A DNA stretch of 64,000 nt from Zoogloea sp. Lineage in GTDB: Bacteria; Pseudomonadota; Gammaproteobacteria; Burkholderiales; Rhodocyclaceae. Both the position numbers and the translations under genes were made by a program. Shown in pieces: positions 1 through 7,538 of the stretch (position 1 is its first letter; every line of letters begins with the position of its first letter). Below the pieces are notes generated by a model. That model did not search any database, was not told the DNA's origin, and saw only the letters and a program-made list of their open reading frames with translations. The stretch covers positions 1,572,501 through 1,636,500 of the forward strand of contig JADJBR010000007.1 of NCBI GenBank assembly GCA_016703645.1, in the 5' to 3' direction.

Positions 1-1325
1 TGCTTGGAGAAAAGACGGCGATTCTAGCGCATCTCAAAAAACTCCGCGCAGACGCCCCCGGGCTACGGTGGCGTCTGGCTGGCGTGGCAATCAGCTCAGC
101 AGTGGGCATGGCAGCCGCCATCGCCGTTGTCCCAGGTCAGACGGGCCAAAACACTCCCAAGGAAACGGTGCTTGAACACCTTGGCACGCCCAAGGTCACC
201 ATCCCGCACGGCGACGAACGGCCGTTCATCCGCGAGAGCCGCATCCGTCCAGGAGAGTCACTGGGAGCCGCCCTGCGGAGGCTCGGGCTGACCGACGTGG
301 CGCTCGCATCGCAGGCAAGCTCACAAGGGATCATCAAGCAGCTAGCCGGTGCAAGCAGCCCTGGCTCTCTACTCACCGTGGCAACAACAGCGACAGGACA
401 CTTGCACTCCGCCTCGATTACACGACAGGGATCGGAACTCAGCTACATCATCGAGCCCCACGACGGAGAGCTTCGAGTGTCATCGAAGACGGTGCAACTC
501 GAAAGCCGCGTCCACATGCAGGGTGGGGTTGTCCAGTCTTCACTCTTCGCGGCAATGGACGCCGCCGGCCTGCCAGACAGCGTGGCGGAGGATCTCTCCA
601 GGATTTTCGGAGACGACATTGATTTTCACACCGAGCTGCGCCGCGGTGACCGCTTCAGCGTGATTTATGAGGTCTACTATCACCGGGGGCATGCAGTACG
701 CACAGGCAAGATATTGGCCGCCGAGTTCGTCAATCGCGGCACTCGCCACTCCGCCTTCCTCTTCCGCCACCCAAATGGAACAGAGGATTACTACAACCAG
801 AACGGCAAGAGCCACAAAGAGGGCTTTCTACGCTCTCCGCTCGAGTTCTCCCGTGTCAGCTCGGGATTTTCGATGCGGCAGCACCCGATCTTCGGCAACT
901 GGCGGGAACACAAAGGTGTCGATTACGCAGCGCCACATGGCACCGCAGTGAGGGCCACATCGGACGGTATCGTGGATTTTGTCGGCAAGCAGTCCGGCTA
1001 TGGCAACTTCGTCGTATTGCGTCATGGCGAAACCTACACGACAGCCTACGGACACCTCAGCAACTTTGCCAAGGGCCTTCAGATCGGAAGTCGCGTCCGC
1101 CAAGGGGAGACCATCGGCTACGTGGGAAGCACCGGATGGGCCACCGGCCCCCATCTTCACTACGAATTCCGGATGAACAATGTCCACCAAGACCCACTCA
1201 CCGTTCGACTGCCCGACGCACAAGCACTGAGCGGGAACACATTACTCAACTTTCGCCAGCAAATCGCACACTTGAGCACCAGACTCACGCAAGCGCAAGA
1301 GAGCAGAATGGCCTACATCGACTGA
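1..1325 (+). CDS. M23 family murein endopeptidase, 5' end cut by window
   Basis: This is a peptidoglycan DD-endopeptidase of the MepM type, acting in the periplasm. The frame is open from the first codon (CTT at position 3). The residues before the GTG at 84 form a basic N-terminus followed by a hydrophobic segment (LAGVAISSAVGMAAAIAVV), as expected for a membrane anchor. Bases 1-2 are TG, so the real start codon may lie one base outside the window. A LysM/OapA-like stretch follows (RPGESLGAALRRLGL), then the LytM domain with the zinc motif HKGVDYAAPHGT and the catalytic HLHYEF near the C-terminus. The gene converges on erpA and shares a bidirectional terminator with it. The family is confident; the start is inferred. 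Confidence 0.9.
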   Translation, partial: LGEKTAILAHLKKLRADAPGLRWRLAGVAISSAVGMAAAIAVVPGQTGQNTPKETVLEHLGTPKVTIPHGDERPFIRESRIRPGESLGAALRRLGLTDVALASQASSQGIIKQLAGASSPGSLLTVATTATGHLHSASITRQGSELSYIIEPHDGELRVSSKTVQLESRVHMQGGVVQSSLFAAMDAAGLPDSVAEDLSRIFGDDIDFHTELRRGDRFSVIYEVYYHRGHAVRTGKILAAEFVNRGTRHSAFLFRHPNGTEDYYNQNGKSHKEGFLRSPLEFSRVSSGFSMRQHPIFGNWREHKGVDYAAPHGTAVRATSDGIVDFVGKQSGYGNFVVLRHGETYTTAYGHLSNFAKGLQIGSRVRQGETIGYVGSTGWATGPHLHYEFRMNNVHQDPLTVRLPDAQALSGNTLLNFRQQIAHLSTRLTQAQESRMAYID

Positions 1326-1343
1326 GCGCCGTCGGGATCGTCG

Positions 1344-1386
1344 AAAAAAGGCTGCCCCGCAGACAAGCAAGGCAGCCTTTTTTATT
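1344..1386. terminator. bidirectional intrinsic terminator
   Basis: A 13-bp perfect stem (1344-1356 with 1371-1383) has an A tract on the left and a T tract on the right. It can therefore end both the M23 gene and the converging erpA transcript. Confidence 0.9.
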
Positions 1387-1438
1387 ATTGCCGAAGATCC
1401 GGCAGAGCACGCACTCCACCGGCTATCCTGCTCCGCTA

Positions 1439-1789
1439 TCAAACAGAGAAAGACGAACCACACCCACAGGTGCTCGTGGCGTTCGGGTTTCGGATCACAA
1501 ACTGGGAGCCCTCAAGCCCCTCCGTATAGTCAATCTCTGCGCCAACGAGATACTGATAACTCATCGGGTCGATCAGGAGCATCACGCCCTCCTTCTCCAT
1601 CACCGTGTCGTCATCGTTGCGGATCTCGTCAAACGTAAAGCCATACTGAAAGCCGGAACAGCCGCCGCCCGTCACAAAAACCCGCAGCTTCAGATCCGGG
1701 TTGCCTTCCTCGATAATCAGATCCTTCACCTTGCTGGCGGCACTGTCAGTAAAAACAAGAGGGATGGGCATTTCAGTCACGGCGTTCAT
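1439..1789 (-). CDS. erpA: iron-sulfur cluster insertion protein ErpA
   Basis: This 116-residue A-type carrier delivers [Fe-S] clusters to apoproteins in the cytoplasm. It has the three ligand cysteines of the family: Cys44 in GGGCSGF, and Cys108 and Cys110 in CGCGSSF at the C-terminus. Length is typical. The ATG is preceded by a strong ribosome binding site (GAAGGAG) and a good sigma70-type promoter, so it is probably transcribed alone. ErpA is separated from IscA and SufA by overall resemblance only, but the sequence pattern and the neighbourhood fit ErpA best. Confidence 0.95.
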   Translation of the reverse strand: MNAVTEMPIPLVFTDSAASKVKDLIIEEGNPDLKLRVFVTGGGCSGFQYGFTFDEIRNDDDTVMEKEGVMLLIDPMSYQYLVGAEIDYTEGLEGSQFVIRNPNATSTCGCGSSFSV

Positions 1790-1817
1790 TGATCTACTCC
1801 TTCAGATTTGTCTTCGA

Positions 1818-1846
1818 ATTATGGTCAGCACCCCACGGACGGTCAA
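1818..1846 (-). promoter_or_regulatory. sigma70-type promoter of erpA
   Basis: On the minus strand TTGACC (1841-1846) and CATAAT (1818-1823) are separated by exactly 17 bases, upstream of the erpA ribosome binding site. Confidence 0.75.
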
Positions 1847-1888
1847 GGCACCAGCAACCAATAGTCGACAAAATTAGTCGAATTTAGT

Positions 1889-2917
1889 TCAGGGCATCAC
1901 GGGGACATGCCCCAGCCCGGTCACCTCGGGAAGCCCAAAGAGAATGTTCATGTTCTGAACTGCCTGACCGGCCGCCCCCTTGACCAAGTTGTCGATGACC
2001 GACAGCACGACCACGACGTCACCGCCCTGGGGGCGATGTACCGCGATGCGACACATGTTGGCCGAGCGAACAGAACGCGTCGAAGGATGAGCCCCCTTGG
2101 GCATCACATCGACAAACGCCTCCCCGGCAAAGCGCTCTTCAAAAAGCGCTTGCAAATCAACTTCCTTGTTCAGGCGGGCATACAAAGTTGCGTGAATCCC
2201 CCTGATCATCGGGGTTAGATGGGGAACAAAGGTCAGACCGACCGGGGCCCCCGCAAAACGCGACAAGCCTTGGCGGATCTCCGGCAGATGTCTATGCCCT
2301 GACACACCATAGGCTTGGAAATTATCGGACGACTCCGAAAACAGAATGTGGGTTTCGGCCTTTCGCCCAGCCCCGGAAACACCGGACTTGGCATCCGCGA
2401 TCAAACTCCCCAGCTCAACCACCCCCGCCTCCACGAGCGGCAGGAAACCAAGCTGAACGGCCGTGGGATAACACCCGGGATTCGCAACCACCCGCGCGTT
2501 AGCCACAGCCTCCCTATTCACCTCAGGAAGACCGTACACCGCCTCGGCAACCAGTTCGGGGCAGGCGTGCTTCATCCCGTACCACTTCTCCCATTCAGCG
2601 ATGTCAGTGATGCGAAAATCCGCCGCCAGGTCAATCACCTTGACGCCCGCATCAACCAGGGCTTTGGCCTGCTGCATGGCGATGCCGTTCGGCGTGGCAA
2701 AGAACACCACATCACACGCGGCAAGATCCGCGGCCTGAGGATCGACGAAGCAAAGATCAACCCTGCGACGCAAGCTTGGGAACATGTCAGCCACCGGAAG
2801 CCCCGCCTCACCTCGAGAAGTGATCGCCCTGATCGCCACATTCGGGTGCTGCGCCAACAGGCGCAAGAGCTCCACTCCGGTATATCCCGTCCCGCCAACA
2901 ACACCAACCTTGATCAT
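1889..2917 (-). CDS. argC: N-acetyl-gamma-glutamyl-phosphate reductase
   Basis: This enzyme makes N-acetylglutamate semialdehyde from N-acetylglutamyl phosphate with NADPH, the third step of arginine synthesis. The N-terminus carries the dinucleotide-binding motif [10 protein letters not shown], and the catalytic cysteine lies in NPGCYPT at about residue 149. Length is 342 residues from the ATG at 2917, which has a GGGAG ribosome binding site; an in-frame start four codons upstream is less likely. The gene lies downstream of rplM-rpsI on the same strand but behind the rpsI terminator, so it probably has its own promoter. Confidence 0.95.
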   Translation of the reverse strand: MIKVGVVGGTGYTGVELLRLLAQHPNVAIRAITSRGEAGLPVADMFPSLRRRVDLCFVDPQAADLAACDVVFFATPNGIAMQQAKALVDAGVKVIDLAADFRITDIAEWEKWYGMKHACPELVAEAVYGLPEVNREAVANARVVANPGCYPTAVQLGFLPLVEAGVVELGSLIADAKSGVSGAGRKAETHILFSESSDNFQAYGVSGHRHLPEIRQGLSRFAGAPVGLTFVPHLTPMIRGIHATLYARLNKEVDLQALFEERFAGEAFVDVMPKGAHPSTRSVRSANMCRIAVHRPQGGDVVVVLSVIDNLVKGAAGQAVQNMNILFGLPEVTGLGHVPVMP

Positions 2918-2992
2918 GCTCGCTCCCAAAGAAAATGAACGACTGTCGCCGCAGGCTCATGCCCACCGACAAAAATACTACCTCAAGATGAC

Positions 2993-3013
2993 AAAAAGCC
3001 GCCCGGAGGCGGC
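2993..3013 (-). terminator. rpsI intrinsic terminator
   Basis: Read on the minus strand, GCCGCC and GGCGGC form a 6-bp GC stem with a 4-base loop, followed by five T. It lies just after the rpsI stop codon and before argC. Confidence 0.8.
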
Positions 3014-3037
3014 CTTTTGGCGAAACATCGAACCGGA

Positions 3038-3430
3038 TTAACGCTTCGAGAACTGCTTGCGACGACGCGCCTTGCGGAAGCCGACTTTCTTACGTTCGAC
3101 TTCGCGGGCATCACGAGTCACCAGCCCGGCCTTCTTCAGGGGGGACTTGAGCTCGGCATCATAGTCAATCAGGGCACGCGTGATGCCATGACGGACAGCA
3201 CCGGCTTGGCCGGATTCACCGCCACCGGAGACATTGACGAGGATATCGAAGCTATCGACAAAGTTTGTCAGCACCAGCGGCTGACGCACAATCATCCGAC
3301 CGGTCTCACGGGAGAAGAACTGGTCGACCGGCTTGCCGTTCACGACGATGTTGCCAGAGCCCTTCTTGATGAAGACACGGGCAACGGCCGACTTGCGGCG
3401 ACCGGTACCGTAGTTGTAAGTCACAGCCAT
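3038..3430 (-). CDS. rpsI: 30S ribosomal protein S9
   Basis: S9 sits in the head of the 30S subunit, and its C-terminal tail reaches the P-site tRNA. The protein has 130 residues with the family start (YYGTGRRK-like, here [14 protein letters not shown]) and the basic tail ending in KRR..KQFSKR. It follows rplM by 12 bases, the universal rplM-rpsI operon, and ends at an intrinsic terminator. Confidence 0.98.
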   Translation of the reverse strand: MAVTYNYGTGRRKSAVARVFIKKGSGNIVVNGKPVDQFFSRETGRMIVRQPLVLTNFVDSFDILVNVSGGGESGQAGAVRHGITRALIDYDAELKSPLKKAGLVTRDAREVERKKVGFRKARRRKQFSKR

Positions 3431-3442
3431 TATCGGCTCCTG

Positions 3443-3871
3443 TTAGATCGCGAGAACTTTGGGCTGCTGGGCGGCATGCGGATGCTCGGCACCGGCGTAG
3501 CACTTCATCTTCTTGAGCATGGCGTAGCCGAGCGGGCCCTTGGGCAGCATGCCCTTGACAGCCTTCTCAAGCACGCGAGCGGGGAAGCGCTGCTGCAGCT
3601 TGGTAAAGTTAGTTTCGTAAATACCACCCGGGTAACCGGAGTGACGATAGTACTTCTTGTCCTGGGCTTTGTTGCCGGTAACACGCAGCTTTTCGACGTT
3701 CACGACGACGATGAAATCACCGGTATCGACGTGCGGCGTGTAGATGGCCTTGTGTTTGCCGCGCAAGCGTCGCGCAACTTCGGAAGCAAGCCGACCAAGG
3801 ACCAGGTCCGTCGCGTCTACAACGAACCAGTCGTGCTTGACCTCATGCGGCTTGGCAGAAAACGTTTTCAT
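3443..3871 (-). CDS. rplM: 50S ribosomal protein L13
   Basis: L13 is an early-assembly protein of the 50S subunit. The 142-residue length is typical, and the conserved core is present ([36 protein letters not shown]). It is the first gene of the rplM-rpsI operon, with a TGAGGA ribosome binding site and a TTGACA promoter 60-90 bases upstream. A candidate small RNA ends just upstream of that promoter in the same direction. Confidence 0.98.
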   Translation of the reverse strand: MKTFSAKPHEVKHDWFVVDATDLVLGRLASEVARRLRGKHKAIYTPHVDTGDFIVVVNVEKLRVTGNKAQDKKYYRHSGYPGGIYETNFTKLQQRFPARVLEKAVKGMLPKGPLGYAMLKKMKCYAGAEHPHAAQQPKVLAI

Positions 3872-3929
3872 GGAGAATCCTCAGACTTTTCCCGACACCG
3901 GGAACAAACCATAATTCGGAAAGCCGCGG

Positions 3930-3959
3930 ATTCTATCGCGCAGCTCGGGCCCTTGTCAA
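3930..3959 (-). promoter_or_regulatory. sigma70-type promoter of rplM-rpsI
   Basis: On the minus strand a perfect TTGACA (3954-3959) and TAGAAT (3930-3935) are separated by 18 bases, upstream of the rplM start. Confidence 0.75.
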
Positions 3960-3974
3960 ACCCTATCGAGAGAT

Positions 3975-4006
3975 AAAAAAAAGCGCAGATCGGGGAGATC
4001 TGCGCT
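3975..4006 (-). terminator. intrinsic terminator of the candidate sRNA
   Basis: A perfect 10-bp stem (3997-4006 with 3982-3991) has a 5-base loop and is followed on the minus strand by seven T. No coding gene transcribed leftward precedes it, which supports a non-coding transcript. Confidence 0.85.
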
Positions 4007-4077
4007 AAATCCACACCAAAGGAGGAGGGTGGAGGAGACACCTTTCAGTCGCTTCAAACCACAAAAGCAACTGGACT
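3975..4077 (-). ncRNA. candidate small regulatory RNA, anti-Shine-Dalgarno type
   Basis: No gene lies to the right on the minus strand, yet this stretch has a promoter, structured body and intrinsic terminator in that direction. The predicted start is near 4077, 7 bases after a GATAAT box. The RNA would be ~103 nt: a 5' hairpin (9-bp stem, 4065-4073 with 4046-4054, one G-U pair), a C/U-rich stretch holding two CTCCTCC-like motifs (4019-4042), and a 10-bp terminator stem with a U tract. The C/U stretch can also sit as the loop of an AAAGG/CCTTT stem. C/U-rich loops that pair with ribosome binding sites are a known sRNA design. An alternative is a terminated leader of rplM, but rplM has its own promoter downstream. 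No Rfam search was possible. Confidence 0.6.
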
Positions 4078-4083
4078 GAGTGA

Positions 4084-4112
4084 ATTATCGCGCCAGAAAC
4101 GGCGAGGCGCAA
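4084..4112 (-). promoter_or_regulatory. sigma70-type promoter of the candidate sRNA
   Basis: On the minus strand TTGCGC (4107-4112) and GATAAT (4084-4089) are separated by exactly 17 bases. The -10 box matches the consensus at five of six positions; the -35 box is weaker. Confidence 0.6.
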
Positions 4113-4384
4113 GCTATTTTTGTGCGTCGCACCACAAATCTTTTGATTCATATATAAACAAAATTAATTCACAGAAAAATAGATCCAATCAATTGATTTA
4201 AAACAACAAATATGAGAAAAATAGCCAGCCTCAATAACTCGCCAGGATGCTAACCGAAGCCAAGCATGGTGCACTGCAGCACAACTACCGTGCCCATCCC
4301 GATTAAGCAAAGCTACAATCCGTGCTCATCGGGCAGGCCGGAACGCCGGAACTGCCCCCACGCGATCAAGGGAGATAGCGCAGC
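4113..4384. other. gene-free stretch, AT-rich in its left half, with two palindromes
   Basis: No coding frame is convincing here. Bases 4113-4250 are clearly more AT-rich than the surrounding genome and lie directly upstream of the sRNA promoter, where they could act as an UP element or regulator site. Two perfect palindromes are present: GTGCGTCGCAC (4122-4132, odd-length with a central T) and AATCAATTGATT (4187-4198). The right half should hold the osmC promoter; a TACAAT at about 4313-4318 is a possible -10 box without a clear -35. Confidence 0.4.
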
Positions 4385-4801
4385 ATGGAATGCTTAGTGA
4401 AGTGGGTGGACGGGATGAGCTTCATGGCCGAAACAGGTTCCGGACATGCGGTGATGATGGATGGAGCACCCGAAGCCGGTGGGCGCAATCTTGCTCCACG
4501 CCCCATGGAAATGATGCTGGCTGGCGCAGGCGGATGCACGGCTTTCGACGTCGTCCTCATCCTCAAACGTGGCAGACAGGACGTCACGGACTGCAGCGTC
4601 AGCCTGAAGGCGGAGCGCGCCGAGACCGACCCCAAGGTCTTCACCCGAATTGCCTTCCATTACACTGTCAGTGGCCGCAATCTGAAGCCGGACAGCGTCG
4701 AGCGGGCGATCAAACTGTCTTATGACAAATACTGTTCCGCCACGATCATGCTCAGCAAGACCGCCCAGATCGAACACACCTGGGAGATCGTGGAGGCCTG
4801 A
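4385..4801 (+). CDS. OsmC family protein
   Basis: OsmC/YhfA-type proteins are small cytoplasmic dimers, some of which reduce organic hydroperoxides with a pair of cysteines. This 138-residue protein has the family core around GGCTAFDV (first cysteine near residue 56) and the later segment around KYCSATIML (second cysteine near residue 119). The spacing and the PMEMMLAGAGGCT motif fit the YhfA/OsmC subgroup. The ATG follows AGGGAG. It stands alone, convergent with coq7. The peroxidase role is inferred from the two cysteines only. Confidence 0.88.
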   Translation: MECLVKWVDGMSFMAETGSGHAVMMDGAPEAGGRNLAPRPMEMMLAGAGGCTAFDVVLILKRGRQDVTDCSVSLKAERAETDPKVFTRIAFHYTVSGRNLKPDSVERAIKLSYDKYCSATIMLSKTAQIEHTWEIVEA

Positions 4802-4836
4802 GCCGAGCAGTCATTGAGCGTGGCGTGGCAGGACAC

Positions 4837-5457
4837 TCAAACCCAATAGGCGACGCCCGTCATGACTCTTGAGCTGGCCTTCATTGCAGCCTTCACCGGA
4901 CCGGGCAGGTCTACCGCTCCCAGCCGTATGGCAGTGTCTGCGTGCTCCGCTTCATCTTTCTTCATCTGGGTCACGATTTCCCGCGACTTGAGATCCAGCT
5001 GAGGCAAGCGATCCAGATGGCTCTTCAAGTGACTCTCCACCTGGCGCTCCGTCTCCGCAAGGAAACCCAGATTGACACCATCACCGAAGCGCGCCGCGAG
5101 GATGCCGATCGCCAGCGACCCGCCGTACCAAAGCGGGTTGAGCAGGCTCTTGCGCCCCCCAAGCTCAGCAATGCGGCGCTCCGTCCATGCCAAGTGTTCA
5201 GTTTCCTCCTGGGCCGCGGACTCCAGGGCGCGCTTGATCCCTTCATCCTTGGACATCAGGGCCTGCCCTTGGTATAGGGCCTGAGCACAGATCTCACCAC
5301 AGTGATTCACCCGCATGAGCGACGCAGCGTGACTCCGCTCGTCTTCAGACAGGTCTGCCTCGGGAAGGTTTGCCCCAGGAACGGGCCTCAGTGTGCTGGC
5401 GTTTGCAAAAACCGTTCGCAAAGCCCTGTCAAAACCCACGATGAGTTGGTCAAGCAT
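4837..5457 (-). CDS. coq7: 2-polyprenyl-3-methyl-6-methoxy-1,4-benzoquinone hydroxylase
   Basis: Coq7 is a membrane-associated di-iron monooxygenase that adds the C6 hydroxyl group in ubiquinone synthesis. This 206-residue protein has the six expected iron ligands: Glu55 (NHCGE), Glu85/His88 (EETEH), a Glu in ETERQVESH near 137, and Glu169/His172 (DEAEH). The presence of ubiquinone synthesis fits a respiring betaproteobacterium. It is 27 bases downstream of the CNP1-like gene and probably shares its transcript with that gene and the CBS gene. Confidence 0.95.
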   Translation of the reverse strand: MLDQLIVGFDRALRTVFANASTLRPVPGANLPEADLSEDERSHAASLMRVNHCGEICAQALYQGQALMSKDEGIKRALESAAQEETEHLAWTERRIAELGGRKSLLNPLWYGGSLAIGILAARFGDGVNLGFLAETERQVESHLKSHLDRLPQLDLKSREIVTQMKKDEAEHADTAIRLGAVDLPGPVKAAMKASSRVMTGVAYWV

Positions 5458-5484
5458 GTTTGACGACTCCGAAAAGACAACTCT

Positions 5485-6021
5485 TCAACGAACGGGGGCT
5501 GCACTGCGCAGCAAGCCGAGGATCTCATCTCTGGTCGGCAGGACGGCCCCGGGAGGACAGAAGAACTCTTTCGCCAGAACGGCGTACTGGCGGTTCAGCG
5601 AGTTGTCAGAGATGCGTTGCCATTCCGCAGCGCGGGGCAGAACCCACTCGCTCTTTCCACGGCCAATCGCATACAGCTTCCGCTCGGCCGTTTCACAGCG
5701 CATACCTTCGTAACTCAGATTCTCAGCCCCACCCGCAGCCCGGACAAGCAGCGTGAAACGCACGATGCCGTCATCGCCAAGGCGCAACGACCGCCCGTCG
5801 ACATAGAACGCCGCACTGGCATTTGAACTGACATGAAAGGGGATGAGGTCTTTCTCGAACGGCAAGGGGGGAAGCTCTAGCGCGCCCTCCTTCCACTCCG
5901 GCTTTGCCTCATCTTCGAACAGGGCGGTACGCCCCCCCATACACGCGGAAAGCAGCGCGGCCAAGACAACGGCAACCACGCCCGCCATAGGGGGACGCAA
6001 ACTGGAAAAGACAGAAACCAT
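5485..6021 (-). CDS. CNP1-like family lipoprotein
   Basis: The 178-residue protein begins with a hydrophobic signal ending in LLSAC, a lipobox that predicts lipid attachment at the cysteine and export to the periplasm. The rest resembles the CNP1-like family (named from a cryptic neisserial protein), found mostly in betaproteobacteria and without known function. Conserved-looking parts include FEKDLIPF, GRGKSEWVLPR and KEFFCPPG. The ATG at 6021 is preferred over a GTG at 6033. It lies between the CBS-domain gene and coq7 in the same direction. Confidence 0.8.
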   Translation of the reverse strand: MVSVFSSLRPPMAGVVAVVLAALLSACMGGRTALFEDEAKPEWKEGALELPPLPFEKDLIPFHVSSNASAAFYVDGRSLRLGDDGIVRFTLLVRAAGGAENLSYEGMRCETAERKLYAIGRGKSEWVLPRAAEWQRISDNSLNRQYAVLAKEFFCPPGAVLPTRDEILGLLRSAAPVR

Positions 6022-6097
6022 GACAGCTTTCACAAAAGGCGGCCTTGGATTCTAGCGCCTCCCGCCCCACCGGACCAACCGTGGCAGGAGGCCCGGG

Positions 6098-6691
6098 TCA
6101 ACCTGCGATGGCCGCCTCGATTTCGGCAAAGGTGCGCGCCACTTCGGTCGTCTGGAGGGGAATACCCATCTGGCGAGCGATCTGCGATGCAGAAAATATC
6201 CCTCGCAACGACAGATCGCCGTTCCCTCCCTCCTCCACAACCAGTGCATGCTGACGACCGCACGCCTTTAGGGTCGAAACCACATGGCCCACCTCCGAGC
6301 GAAGGACGTCGGACAGCGAAACGGCATCGAGCTCTTCCGTGGCAACCATGATGTCCCGAACGACAAGCTCCTCGTGGCGCATCATCCGCTCACCCGCCAC
6401 GCGCGTCGGCTTTTCTCCCAAGAGATCGTTGGAAGTGATCACACCGACGACACGCCGGCTGAGGTCGGTCACAAATAGCAGACGAACCCCGCGCAGGATC
6501 ATGCTGTGATTGGCCTGAGCCAGCGAAAGATCATGGGCAATTGTCGCCGCGGGAATTTTGCGCAGGTCGGTCATGACCTCTATGGCTGGCGAAGATGCCG
6601 TGACCTTCGCCATGCTCCATGGGTCGGAAATCTCGCAGACCCCGCTACGGACACGAAACTGTTTGATCGGCTGATAGTGCAAGCGCTCCAT
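6098..6691 (-). CDS. CBS-domain protein
   Basis: This 197-residue soluble protein carries two CBS motifs, the first around residues 25-85 (VTDLSRRVVGVITSNDLLG) and the second around 105-180 (LRGIFSASQIARQMG). CBS pairs bind adenosine nucleotides and act as sensors; no catalytic domain is attached. The ATG at 6691 is chosen because GGGAGGAG lies 5 bases upstream, while the longer frame start has no such site. The bases from this Shine-Dalgarno to the base before the ATG are perfectly complementary to the candidate sRNA at 3975-4077. It heads a run of three genes (CBS, CNP1-like, coq7). Confidence 0.85.
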   Translation of the reverse strand: MERLHYQPIKQFRVRSGVCEISDPWSMAKVTASSPAIEVMTDLRKIPAATIAHDLSLAQANHSMILRGVRLLFVTDLSRRVVGVITSNDLLGEKPTRVAGERMMRHEELVVRDIMVATEELDAVSLSDVLRSEVGHVVSTLKACGRQHALVVEEGGNGDLSLRGIFSASQIARQMGIPLQTTEVARTFAEIEAAIAG

Positions 6692-6703
6692 GGTGTCTCC
6701 TCC
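6692..6703 (-). promoter_or_regulatory. CBS-gene ribosome binding site, predicted sRNA target
   Basis: The mRNA reads GGAGGAGACACC directly before the ATG. The candidate sRNA contains the exact reverse complement (plus-strand 4031-4042), giving a 12-bp uninterrupted duplex over the Shine-Dalgarno. Pairing would be expected to block ribosome entry. This is a prediction from sequence. Confidence 0.55.
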
Positions 6704-6829
6704 CATTGTGCCCTACATCAGGAGCCGGACCTGCGGAAGCAGCCCCGGCAATCACGCCGCCAGACGACGGCGAAAGAACCGACAACAACAGCCGTGAGAC
6801 CGCAGCCCCCGCTTCGAGTTTCCTGGTGC

Positions 6830-7381
6830 TTACGAGGAAACAGGGGGATCCGCGCCATCCGGTGGCGAATCAAACAGCCGGTAACTGTCCGGGATCTCGA
6901 AGAAGCGATCGCGAAACAACAGCCGGGCAAGCTCCAGCAGGGCCGACTGATAGACCCCCCGCTTGAACTCGATCACCGCTTCCAGTGGTACCCAGTAATA
7001 GCTCCAGCGCCAAGCATCGAATTCAGGGTGATTGCTCGCACGCAGGCAAACATCGGAGTCACGCCCCACCAACCGGAGCAGAAACCAGATCTGCTTCTGC
7101 CCCCGATAAGTGTTTCGCCACTCCCGCTTGATCCAGTGCTTGGGCACGTCATAGCGCAACCAGCCGCGCGTGCGGCCAATGATGCGGACGTGCTCAGGCT
7201 TCAAGCCGACTTCTTCGAAGAGCTCACGGTACATAGCCTGTTCCGGCGATTCGCCGTGCTTGATTCCGCCTTGCGGAAACTGCCAGGAATGTTCTCGTAT
7301 CCGTTTGCCCCAGAAAACTTCGTTGCGCGCATTCACCAGAATGATGCCGACGTTAGGCCTGTAGCCTTCACGGTCGAGCAT
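6830..7381 (-). CDS. rppH: RNA pyrophosphohydrolase
   Basis: RppH removes pyrophosphate from the 5' end of mRNAs and so starts RNase E-dependent decay. The N-terminus [15 protein letters not shown] is diagnostic, and the Nudix box runs from residue 38 to 60 (GGIKHGES...REL..EVGL). The C-terminal part with [18 protein letters not shown] is also typical. Length is 183 residues. It is divergent from proS, an arrangement common in betaproteobacteria. The 138 bases downstream, up to the CBS gene start, show no feature apart from that gene's ribosome binding site. Confidence 0.95.
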   Translation of the reverse strand: MLDREGYRPNVGIILVNARNEVFWGKRIREHSWQFPQGGIKHGESPEQAMYRELFEEVGLKPEHVRIIGRTRGWLRYDVPKHWIKREWRNTYRGQKQIWFLLRLVGRDSDVCLRASNHPEFDAWRWSYYWVPLEAVIEFKRGVYQSALLELARLLFRDRFFEIPDSYRLFDSPPDGADPPVSS

Positions 7382-7538
7382 GGTGCAACCTTTAATTCAT
7401 GAACTGGCCGGAATTCTTCCACATTTCCCCCTGTCGTGAAAGAACAACGCCCTGATTCGGTGCGCCGCAAGACAAGCGCTGCCAGTCTGCCTAGTGCACG
7501 GTAAAATTGTAGGCTGTACTTTCAAACGGATCCGGTCC

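Noticed and set aside
4018-4045. Plus-strand ribosome binding site for a short gene
   Set aside because: GGAGGAGGGTGGAGGAG looks like a Shine-Dalgarno, but no start codon follows at a useful distance on the plus strand.
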